Assembly: GCA_045569115.1 (NCBI GenBank)
Contig: JBJKZS010000045.1
Span: 1 to 9,084 of the forward strand
Length of the DNA: 9,084 nucleotides
Direction: 5' to 3'
Source of the DNA: S15-B10 sp045569115
GTDB lineage: Bacteria > Fidelibacterota > Marinisomatia > Marinisomatales > S15-B10
Shown: positions 1-6,166 of the stretch, in pieces
How positions within the stretch are numbered: position 1 is the stretch's first letter
Layout of the letters: each line of letters starts with the position of its first letter
The notes under the pieces: model-generated
The model's database searches: none
Seen by the model: only the letters and a program-made list of their open reading frames with translations
Told to the model about the DNA's origin: nothing
Translations under genes and position numbers: made by a program

Positions 1-497
1 CCAGGCATTACATATGGTAAAATCAAACAATCAGAAAAAACTTCAGCTACAATATCTTCACCCTTTGGGTTATTTGAAAGAACAAGCACTGCATCAGCAT
101 GAGAATGATCAACAAATTTTGTCGGAATAATGGCGTGAAGTATAGCTTCTACAGATGGTGCTGGAGCAGCTTGGTCTAACATATTAAATCGTAATTGACT
201 TGCCATGTCAGTATCACTTAGAGTTTCTAGTTCTGCCAAACGTTGGGTTTCGGCTAAACGCAATGCTGGGAAGCCTGGTTTTTCAATTGTCTTTAGATCC
301 CAACCACTACCTTTAACTAAAAGCACTTCTACTTCGTTACCGAAAAAATCGTTCATTTTACTTTTTACGGATGTATTACCACCGCCATGCATAACTAAAT
401 TTTCATTTGACCCTAAAAGTCTTGAGGTATAAACCCGCATGTCAAGATCACCATCAGAAAAGGATTCCGCCTCTGAATCAATCCATAAACTTTTCAT
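1..497 (-). CDS. Class II aldolase, COG3347 type (N-terminal part; gene continues beyond base 1)
   Basis: The frame is open from an ATG at 497-495 to the left edge, giving 165 complete residues, so only the N-terminus is present. GGAG at 509-506 lies 8 bases before the ATG and fixes the start. Visible motifs are HGGGNTS (37-43), KGSGWDL (62-68), APSVEAILHA (113-122) and DHSHADAV (130-137); the two His of the last motif are expected zinc ligands of the class II aldolase/adducin fold. This combination is typical of the COG3347 group, which includes bifunctional rhamnulose-phosphate aldolase/short-chain dehydrogenases of nearly 700 residues. Whether a C-terminal dehydrogenase domain follows cannot be seen here. 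The likely reaction is cytoplasmic retro-aldol cleavage of a sugar phosphate; the substrate is not determined. It lies 19 bases downstream of the alpha/beta hydrolase stop, in the same orientation, and is probably the fourth gene of the leftward operon. Confidence 0.85.
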   Translation of the reverse strand, partial: MKSLWIDSEAESFSDGDLDMRVYTSRLLGSNENLVMHGGGNTSVKSKMNDFFGNEVEVLLVKGSGWDLKTIEKPGFPALRLAETQRLAELETLSDTDMASQLRFNMLDQAAPAPSVEAILHAIIPTKFVDHSHADAVLVLSNNPKGEDIVAEVFSDCLILPYVMP

Positions 498-516
498 TAA
501 TAAATCTCCAATATTA

Positions 517-1239
517 TCACTTAGTATATTTGACTAATAAATTTTCAATAACCCATGGTACAACTGCTTCAACCAACATCTCATAATGTCCTTCAAATTT
601 ATGATCGCAACCAGGAAGTGACACTAAATGAGTTTCTCCACTGGAAGCTTCTGCCATATCAATAGAATCTTGAATTGGGACTAATTCATCTTTGTCTCCA
701 TGTACAAAAAGTAATGGGATATTTATCTTATCCCCTAAATGGGTTAACGTGCCTATCTCTCTTGCCTCTTCAAGCATCTGCTGTGAAAGAGGGCATCCCT
801 CTCTATCCATCATTAAATCACCGATTGAGAGCTTACCAAATTGTTTATCAAAAAATTCTTTCACATTTATCATCCCAGCTAGAGATACTAAACCTTTTAA
901 ACGTTGATCCTTTGAAGCCAATTTTAAGCCTACTGCTGCACCCATACTATGGCCAATATAAATTGAGGGTCTATTATCTATAAAATCAAGGATTGAACTC
1001 AAATCATTTACTTCTTTAAAAATTGTAGAATCAGAAAAATTACCCTCAGATTGTCCATTACCAGAAAACGTAAAGCTTAAAGTAGAAATACCTTTAACAC
1101 TGAGCGCATCATTTAATATATTTAAATAAGGTCTATGGTGATTTGAAGTTACACCATGAGATATAATTGCGACACATTCACCGTTGTCATTATAATCACT
1201 ATCTAACAACTCTCCACAATCATTAAATACATCCGCCAG
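517..1239 (-). CDS. Alpha/beta hydrolase (serine hydrolase) with a non-ATG start
   Basis: This is a small single-domain alpha/beta hydrolase. Numbered from the TTG at 1209 (230 residues), it has an oxyanion-loop ISHGVTSN (16-23), the nucleophile elbow GHSMG with Ser88, an acid in HGDKDELVP (Asp174) and the catalytic His203 in GCDHKF, so the triad is complete. No ATG exists in frame before the domain. An in-frame stop at 1254-1252 limits the upstream extension. I prefer CTG at 1239-1237 (240 residues): AAGGAG at 1252-1247 is 7 bases upstream, and the ten added residues (VFNDCGELL region) resemble the strand that normally precedes the fold. TTG at 1209 is the alternative; it has GGAG only 2 bases away. 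The ribosome site lies inside the last codons of the UPF0261 gene, which suggests translational coupling. The family covers esterases, lactonases and peptidases; the substrate is unknown, and the locus hints at a sugar ester or lactone. Confidence 0.85.
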   Translation of the reverse strand: MADVFNDCGELLDSDYNDNGECVAIISHGVTSNHHRPYLNILNDALSVKGISTLSFTFSGNGQSEGNFSDSTIFKEVNDLSSILDFIDNRPSIYIGHSMGAAVGLKLASKDQRLKGLVSLAGMINVKEFFDKQFGKLSIGDLMMDREGCPLSQQMLEEAREIGTLTHLGDKINIPLLFVHGDKDELVPIQDSIDMAEASSGETHLVSLPGCDHKFEGHYEMLVEAVVPWVIENLLVKYTK

Positions 1240-1241
1240 AT

Positions 1242-2465
1242 CTATTCTCCTTCAATTAGATCGATCAAACGATCTACACATTCACGAACAAATTCTGGGT
1301 CTTCTGCATGAGTATGCCTTTCTATCAAATTAATAGTATCAGGCAATCCTGCGCGTAGAGCATCAAAGAAAATTGCATCACTTTCAGTATCTCTTAAAAC
1401 ACCTCCTGGACGACCATATGTTCCCGTACCGTCCGTTGGCAACATTAAAATAGCATTCCCTTTAGTATGTTGGAGACGTGAAACGATATCATTAGCAACT
1501 CCTAAAATCTCATCGCCTACCAAACGTGGAACAAAAACAACAGGGCTATGAAAAACATAATTATGGTTTTTCCACTCATCAGGAACTTCATTAGGTGGGA
1601 CAAGAATACCAAGATGTTCCGCTCCACCTGGACATAAAACCTGTGGAAGGCCGAGCTTACCAGCAATAGTAAGTCGCTCTGGCCCCCCGGCTCTTAAAAC
1701 GCCATATACTTCATCTGCTATTTCTCCCATAGCATAATCAAAAACTCCACCTATTAACCCTTCTTTCATCATTTGTTCCATTGCACGACCGCCTGCACCA
1801 ATTGCATGAAAAACTACAACCTCATATCCTTTTTCGTGAAAGCGTTCAACAGCAACCATGCACCCCTTCGTTAAAACTCCAAGGTTAGACATACCTATAA
1901 GTGGCTTATCTGATTTGGTTTTTTCAAGGTCCGCACCCGCTAATGCCATTCCATATGCAGCACCAGCTACATTAGCCAAAATCTTCCTGGAGAAATCATT
2001 TAAGCCAAGAATATCGCTAACAGAAAACATCATGGTTATATCTTTTATATCTACAAAAGGAGCTGTATCTCCTGATGCAACTGTTGACAACATAACCTTA
2101 GGAAAACCATAAGGTAAAGACTGCATGACCTGTGCACAAAGAGTTGTACCTTGACTACCTCCTAAAGCAATAAGCCCATGTACCTCTCCCTTAATTAATT
2201 TCTCGTTAATTATCTTTATTGAACCTTTAATTAAAAATGGAGTAGCATCCTGTCTCGTTGGATTTTTTAGGATTTCATCCATTGATCCGCCACCTTCACT
2301 AGCTACCTCATGGTTAGAAATATCAATAGGTACTGTGACTTTACCAATTACTCCTACATCGATAAGTATAGCTTTCCCCCCTAGATTTCCAATCTCTTGT
2401 CTAATAAAATCCGATTCCGCGCCTTTGGTATCCATAGTTGCAAGGATTGCTATGACCTTTGACAT
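1242..2465 (-). CDS. UPF0261 / Tm-1-like ATP-binding domain protein
   Basis: The 407-residue protein matches the UPF0261 family (Pfam PF06792) over its whole length. Landmarks are TMDTKG (10-15), LGGSQGT (101-107), STVASGDTAPFV (127-138), DITMMFSVSDILGLN (142-156), HAIGAGGRAME (220-230) and CPGGAEH (278-284). In the plant protein Tm-1 the homologous N-terminal domain binds ATP and inhibits tomato mosaic virus replication; the bacterial role is not established. The start is an ATG with GGAGG (2478-2474) 8 bases upstream, right at the stop of the preceding gene. It is 14 bases downstream of the PEP-hydrolase-family gene, whose family forms the other half of Tm-1, so the two products may work as a complex. 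The C-terminal part has a glycine-rich PTDGTGTYGRPGG stretch (343-355) that differs from the family pattern as I remember it. The family assignment is firm; the biochemical function is unknown. Confidence 0.93.
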   Translation of the reverse strand: MSKVIAILATMDTKGAESDFIRQEIGNLGGKAILIDVGVIGKVTVPIDISNHEVASEGGGSMDEILKNPTRQDATPFLIKGSIKIINEKLIKGEVHGLIALGGSQGTTLCAQVMQSLPYGFPKVMLSTVASGDTAPFVDIKDITMMFSVSDILGLNDFSRKILANVAGAAYGMALAGADLEKTKSDKPLIGMSNLGVLTKGCMVAVERFHEKGYEVVVFHAIGAGGRAMEQMMKEGLIGGVFDYAMGEIADEVYGVLRAGGPERLTIAGKLGLPQVLCPGGAEHLGILVPPNEVPDEWKNHNYVFHSPVVFVPRLVGDEILGVANDIVSRLQHTKGNAILMLPTDGTGTYGRPGGVLRDTESDAIFFDALRAGLPDTINLIERHTHAEDPEFVRECVDRLIDLIEGE

Positions 2466-2479
2466 AAATCTATCCTCCC

Positions 2480-3340
2480 TTAACTACCCGAAAATTTAAG
2501 ACTAGCAAATTCTTCAGCTACTGCTGTCACTGCTCTCTCAATGGGTAGTCGCTCAGTTGATGAGCCAGTCCAAAAACCGTGACACGAAGTATTATCAAGC
2601 ATGAACTTAGCATCAAGTGGATTTTCCATTGCTGCACCATGTCCAACTAAAATGATATCTGGACTAAGCTCTCTGATTTTCTGGAAAACAGTCTCCGTTT
2701 GTTCAGCAGTTTCATTGATAGTCATTCCTTTATCATAGCCAGTTCTACCACCTTTGGTTGTTCCAGCATGATAACAAAAAATATGGGGCTTAGCTTGTTC
2801 AACAAGCTCTATAGAATCCTCTTCAGAAAAAGCAAGTCCAATTGTAACCATATTCATTTCCTTCGCAAGCTCAAGCATATCTATCTCATTTTGGAGTGTA
2901 ATACCTGAACTGCTCAGAACCCTAAAAATCTCACTGTCTTTATCAACATAGCTTATTGAGGGACCAATATTTGATACTGAATTCACACCCATACGTTTAC
3001 AATCTTCCAAAACCATTCGCATATCTTTAAGAGGGTCGTTTGAGTTCAAACAAGCGCAGACAAAAGCTTTCCCGGCCATTGCAGGCATAATATCTTCTCT
3101 AGTATAATCCAAAGTTTGTTGGTTAGAATCAAGAATTGGCCACATCATTGACATCGTCCCCATACCATTTGCCCTAAGTCGGGCACCTGAAAACGTATTA
3201 ATACAATCCGCACCAGCTTCTTCTAAAAGTTTGGCAACAAGTCCACTTCCAGCGCTCGAAATCATAATTGGCTTGCGTTCAGATATTTTCGATTTGAGCT
3301 TGGTTAAAATGTCTTCTTTAGAAATCCTCTTTGTGATCAT
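2480..3340 (-). CDS. Phosphoenolpyruvate hydrolase family (TIM-barrel, Tm-1 C-terminal-like) protein
   Basis: The 286-residue protein belongs to the PEP-hydrolase / TIM-barrel signal-transduction family (Pfam PF09370), distantly related to PEP mutase and isocitrate lyase enzymes. Recognisable blocks are ISSAGSGLVAKLLEEAGAD (27-45), CLNSNDP (97-103), HAGTTKGGRTG (191-201), GHGAAMENPLDA (233-244) and HGFWTGSSTERLPIE (254-268). A Mesorhizobium member was crystallised as a putative phosphonopyruvate hydrolase, but in vivo chemistry is unclear. Some blocks drift from the family pattern I recall: NIGPSISYVDK (124-134) where NFPTVGLIDG is usual, and HGAAM where HGGPI is usual, so this may be a separate subfamily. 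The start is an ATG with AAGGGG 5 bases upstream. It is the promoter-proximal gene of the leftward operon and sits 14 bases before the UPF0261 gene. The protein is cytoplasmic, with no signal peptide. Confidence 0.9.
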   Translation of the reverse strand: MITKRISKEDILTKLKSKISERKPIMISSAGSGLVAKLLEEAGADCINTFSGARLRANGMGTMSMMWPILDSNQQTLDYTREDIMPAMAGKAFVCACLNSNDPLKDMRMVLEDCKRMGVNSVSNIGPSISYVDKDSEIFRVLSSSGITLQNEIDMLELAKEMNMVTIGLAFSEEDSIELVEQAKPHIFCYHAGTTKGGRTGYDKGMTINETAEQTETVFQKIRELSPDIILVGHGAAMENPLDAKFMLDNTSCHGFWTGSSTERLPIERAVTAVAEEFASLKFSGS

Positions 3341-3360
3341 GTTAACCCCTTAATTAATTC

Positions 3361-3378
3361 TACTATAACAATATAGTA
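3361..3378. repeat. Inverted repeat TACTATA-ACAA-TATAGTA, possible operator
   Basis: Two perfect 7-base arms (3361-3367 and 3372-3378) surround a 4-base spacer. The repeat lies 21 bases upstream of the start of the PEP-hydrolase-family gene. Each arm also carries TATAGT on one strand, close to a -10 box, so the repeat could be an operator, a promoter core, or both. An AT-rich palindrome of this size can also arise by chance. No regulator gene is in the window to pair it with. Confidence 0.35.
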
Positions 3379-3475
3379 TGTGCATATTACTGAAAATACT
3401 AAATTCGAAATTACTTTATTAGCTAGAATAAGTGGGAATGTAAATATTTTGTTTTCGAGGTTAAAGAATTGGAGT

Positions 3476-3481
3476 TATAAT
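3476..3481 (+). promoter_or_regulatory. Candidate -10 element TATAAT for the rightward genes
   Basis: This is an exact TATAAT about 100 bases before the ATG of the hydrolase gene, on the right strand and at a plausible distance. It lacks a good -35 box and an extended -10 TG. It overlaps the ATG of the small open frame at 3480, so the two readings exclude each other. Confidence 0.3.
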
Positions 3482-3593
3482 GGTGTTGTTTTCAAAGAAA
3501 AATTTGGAACTAATAAGCTTCTATAAAACTCGTATTTATTTACAAGAATTGCTTGAAGAATACATTAAGGAGGGAAACCATGCCTTTTATTGA
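3480..3593 (+). CDS. Possible 37-residue leader peptide
   Basis: A short open frame starts at ATG 3480, with GGAG (3471-3474) 5 bases upstream, and ends at a TGA at 3591-3593. Its end overlaps the first 14 bases of the downstream hydrolase gene in another frame, and it runs through that gene's AAGGAGGG ribosome site. The peptide begins MVLFSKKN and is mixed basic, hydrophobic and acidic, with ELLEEYIKEG near the end. It has no run of one amino acid that would mark a classic attenuation leader, and no signal peptide. It may be a translated, coupled leader, or chance in AT-rich DNA. I recognise no family. Confidence 0.25.
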   Translation: MVLFSKKNLELISFYKTRIYLQELLEEYIKEGNHAFY

Positions 3594-4377
3594 AACAAAT
3601 GGAATCAAAATGCATTATGAAGAAAAAGGTGAAGGTGATCCCCTTATCCTTATTATGGGTTTTGGTGCACCCGGTGCTCTTTGGGAATTACATGTTAATG
3701 AATATTCCAAGCATTTCAGATGTATTATGATAGACAACCGTGGTGTTGGCCAAACAGATCAACCCTCTGGCCCTTATTTGACATCTACTATGGCCGATGA
3801 TACAGCGGGACTTATGGATTCACTTGGAATAGAAAAAGCAAAAATCGCTGGTATCTCAATGGGTGGCGCTATTTCACAACAACTTGCTCTGCGCCATCCT
3901 GAAAAAGTGGAATCTATGGTTTTGATCAGCACATGGGGCCGATTTGATCATTATGCTACTACTGTTTATGAAAATTTAAAGAAACTTCGTCGCGTTGCTG
4001 ACCCTGGTGATTTTATGGAACTTCTTCAACTGTGGATTTTTGCTACCGATTATGTTGAAGTTAACGCTGAAGGCTTGAGTGAAGGACAAGAAGCGGCTAG
4101 AAATAACCCAAAACCTCAGTCTCAGCAAGGTTTTGATGGTCAACTGGATGCTTGCATTAATCATAATAGTATTGATCAACTACATACTATAAATCAACCT
4201 ACATTGATTGTAGTAGGTATTAAAGATATTTTTACACCACTAGCTTTTTCTGAAATTCTACACGAAAAAATCAATGGAAGTAAAATTTGGAAAATTCCTG
4301 ATACTGGACATGCCTGTCATTGGGAAGTGCTTGATGAATTCAATCAGAAAACAACAGAGTTTCTTTTAAGTAATTAA
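3580..4377 (+). CDS. Alpha/beta hydrolase (enol-lactonase / haloperoxidase-like)
   Basis: The 265-residue protein is a complete alpha/beta hydrolase: oxyanion loop IMGFGAPGALW (25-35), DNRGVGQTDQP (52-62), nucleophile elbow GISMGG with Ser93, acid Asp216 in VVGIKDIFTP, and His244 in DTGHACHWE. The DNRGxGxSD-type block and overall spacing resemble 3-oxoadipate enol-lactonases and related esterases, but such similarity does not define the substrate. The ATG at 3580 is chosen because AAGGAGGG (3567-3574) lies 5 bases upstream; the frame is open to a TTG at 3553, which has no ribosome site. It is the first rightward gene, 77 bases before araB, with a weak hairpin between. It is not close in sequence to the hydrolase of the leftward operon (elbow GISMGG against GHSMGA). 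It is predicted to be cytoplasmic, and a role on a lactone or ester of the imported sugar is inference only. Confidence 0.9.
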   Translation: MPFIETNGIKMHYEEKGEGDPLILIMGFGAPGALWELHVNEYSKHFRCIMIDNRGVGQTDQPSGPYLTSTMADDTAGLMDSLGIEKAKIAGISMGGAISQQLALRHPEKVESMVLISTWGRFDHYATTVYENLKKLRRVADPGDFMELLQLWIFATDYVEVNAEGLSEGQEAARNNPKPQSQQGFDGQLDACINHNSIDQLHTINQPTLIVVGIKDIFTPLAFSEILHEKINGSKIWKIPDTGHACHWEVLDEFNQKTTEFLLSN

Positions 4378-4384
4378 TCACCAT

Positions 4385-4406
4385 AAGACTATCTTTTTTT
4401 GGTCTT
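4385..4406 (+). terminator. Weak hairpin after the hydrolase gene, possible terminator or attenuator
   Basis: AAGACTA (4385-4391) can pair with TGGTCTT (4400-4406) through 7 pairs, one of them a G-U, around an 8-base T-rich loop; TTATTATATTATTT follows. The stem has only two G-C pairs, so termination would be weak. It begins 8 bases after the hydrolase stop and could reduce read-through into araB. Confidence 0.3.
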
Positions 4407-4454
4407 TTATTATATTATTTGAGTTTACTAATCTTTGAGAAATAAGGTCTTCTA

Positions 4455-6137
4455 ATGAAAAAGTATGCAATCGGTTTAGATTATGGAACAAACTCATGTC
4501 GTGCATTAATTGTCGATCTTTCTGACGGTTTTGAGGTTGCTTCATCTCTTTTTAATTATCCTTCTGGAGAGGCTGGTGTTCTAGTTCATGAAAAAGATCC
4601 TAATCTAGCTCGTCAAAATCCGAAAGATTATATAGATGGTGTGATTTCTACAATTACTGACTCTATTGGAAAAGCGAGAGAAAAGGATCCGTCTTTTGAC
4701 CCAAATTCCGTAGTAGGTATTGGCGTAGACACCACTGGAAGTAGCCCTATACCAGTCAATGAAGAAGGCACTCCAATGAGCTTCCTTCCTGAATTCAGTG
4801 AAAATCTTAATGCAATGTGCTGGCTTTGGAAAGACCATACTAGTTTCAGCGAAGCAAAGCAAATCACGAAATTAGCTAGAGATGTTCGGCCTGAATATCT
4901 TGTAAAAATTGGCGGTGTATATTCTTCTGAATGGTATTGGAGCAAAGTATTACACTGTAAAAATATTGATCCAAAACTATTTGATTCCATTTCTAGTTTT
5001 GTTGAACTATGTGACTATATACCATCTGTACTTACCGGACAGACTAAGCCAAAAAATATTAAGCGTAGTATTTGTGCTGCAGGTCATAAAGCTATGTATA
5101 ACAAAGATTGGGGTGGACTGCCTGACCCCGAATTCCTTTCAATGCTTGATCCAGCACTATGTAAAATTCGAGAAAATTATTCAGAAGAAGCTTTTTCCTC
5201 TGAGCAATCTGCCGGAGTCCTAAGTGAAGAATGGGCAAATCGATTGGGGCTAAAACCAGGTATTTCCGTAGCTGTAGGAGCTTTTGATGCACACATGGGT
5301 GCCGTAGGAGCTGGAGTAAAAGAAGGCACTTTAGTCAAAATTCTTGGGACAAGTACTTGTGACATAATGGTTCAAAACAATCAAAAAACACTCCATGATA
5401 TTCCAGGTGTTTGTGGAATTGTGAATGGGTCTGTAATGGATAATCACTTTGGGATCGAAGCAGGACAATCCGCTGTTGGTGACATTTTTTTGTGGTTTGT
5501 TAATAATCTGACCCCAGAAAAATATGGGAAAACTTTAGATGAAAAATTCGAAAGTTTAGAAAAAAAATCAATTGGTTTGAAACCTGGAGAGACTGGTCTT
5601 CTTGCTCTTGACTGGAATAATGGAAATAGAACAATACTCGTTGATGTCCGCCTCAGTGGCTTGTTACTAGGTCAAACTCTACATACCACTCCCCATGAAA
5701 TTTTTCGTTCCTTAGTTGAATCTACGGCTTTTGGTGCCCTTACAATAATTAATCGTATTGAAGATTATGGTGTGAAAGTGGATGATGTGGTGAATTGTGG
5801 TGGATTGGCCGTGAAAAGTCCTATGCTTATGCAAATTTATGCTGATGTAATTGGTCGACCTATGAGAATATCACGAAGCGACCAAACCCCAGCCTTAGGA
5901 GCGTCCATTTTCGGTGCTATTTCAGCAGGCCAATTTAACAATGCCTCTTCAGCTCAATCTGTACTAACAGCTATAAAACGAACTTATGAACCGGACAGTA
6001 AAAATCATGAAATCTATCAAAAAATTTATACCCTTTACAGTAAAGCCCATGATGCTTTTGGAACCCGTGATTGGTCTGGAAATATGCATAACATTATGAA
6101 AGATCTACTTGAGATCCGAGATCAGCAACGTGCTTAA
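4455..6137 (+). CDS. araB: Ribulokinase (FGGY kinase)
   Basis: The 560-residue protein is collinear with E. coli AraB (566 residues). It phosphorylates L-ribulose, and often other ketopentoses, with ATP to give ribulose 5-phosphate in the cytoplasm. Diagnostic blocks are the N-terminal phosphate loop IGLDYGTNSCRALIVD (6-21), VGIGVDTTGSSPIPV, MCWLWKDHT, GGVYSSEWYWSKVLH, AAGHKAMYNKDWGGLP, GAFDAHMGAVGAG with the expected catalytic Asp278, LGTSTCDI (297-304), EAGQSAVGDIFLW and the C-terminal adenosine-site NCGGLAVKSP (447-456). These are features of true ribulokinases and not of xylulokinases or glycerol kinases. The start is an ATG with TAAGG (4443-4447) 7 bases upstream. araD follows 29 bases after the stop, supporting an araBD unit. 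The isomerase gene araA, which normally supplies L-ribulose, is absent from the window. Confidence 0.97.
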   Translation: MKKYAIGLDYGTNSCRALIVDLSDGFEVASSLFNYPSGEAGVLVHEKDPNLARQNPKDYIDGVISTITDSIGKAREKDPSFDPNSVVGIGVDTTGSSPIPVNEEGTPMSFLPEFSENLNAMCWLWKDHTSFSEAKQITKLARDVRPEYLVKIGGVYSSEWYWSKVLHCKNIDPKLFDSISSFVELCDYIPSVLTGQTKPKNIKRSICAAGHKAMYNKDWGGLPDPEFLSMLDPALCKIRENYSEEAFSSEQSAGVLSEEWANRLGLKPGISVAVGAFDAHMGAVGAGVKEGTLVKILGTSTCDIMVQNNQKTLHDIPGVCGIVNGSVMDNHFGIEAGQSAVGDIFLWFVNNLTPEKYGKTLDEKFESLEKKSIGLKPGETGLLALDWNNGNRTILVDVRLSGLLLGQTLHTTPHEIFRSLVESTAFGALTIINRIEDYGVKVDDVVNCGGLAVKSPMLMQIYADVIGRPMRISRSDQTPALGASIFGAISAGQFNNASSAQSVLTAIKRTYEPDSKNHEIYQKIYTLYSKAHDAFGTRDWSGNMHNIMKDLLEIRDQQRA

Positions 6138-6166
6138 TAAATAAGGTCTAATTCGGAGGCATGATT

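Larger units (their letters stand above)
3341..3579. promoter_or_regulatory. Divergent promoter region between the two operons
   Basis: This 239-base, very AT-rich stretch separates the divergent gene sets and should hold both promoters. It contains an 18-base inverted repeat at 3361-3378, a consensus-like TATAAT at 3476-3481 and a small open frame from 3480. No convincing TTGACA-like -35 box is visible on either strand. If TATAAT is a -10 element, the best-spaced -35 candidates (around 3452-3458, TTTTCGA) are poor, which would suggest activator dependence. Nothing resembling a known riboswitch was recognised. Confidence 0.6.

Noticed and set aside
205..432. 75-residue open frame on the + strand
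   Set aside because: It lies opposite the clear class II aldolase N-terminus, which has family motifs and a ribosome site; the + strand translation shows no domain features.
675..983. Open frames of 102 and 71 residues on the + strand inside the hydrolase gene
   Set aside because: Both are antisense shadows of an alpha/beta hydrolase with a full catalytic triad.
3362..3390. Minus-strand promoter using TATAGT within the palindrome
   Set aside because: No acceptable -35 element is found 16-18 bases upstream on that strand, so I did not call it a promoter.
3553..3579. TTG start 9 codons upstream for the rightward hydrolase
   Set aside because: The ATG at 3580 has a near-perfect AAGGAGGG at a 5-base spacing, and that ribosome site would fall inside the extended coding sequence.
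4605..5365. Several antisense and out-of-frame open frames of 62-120 residues within araB
   Set aside because: araB is collinear with known ribulokinases throughout; the alternatives have no recognisable motifs or ribosome sites.
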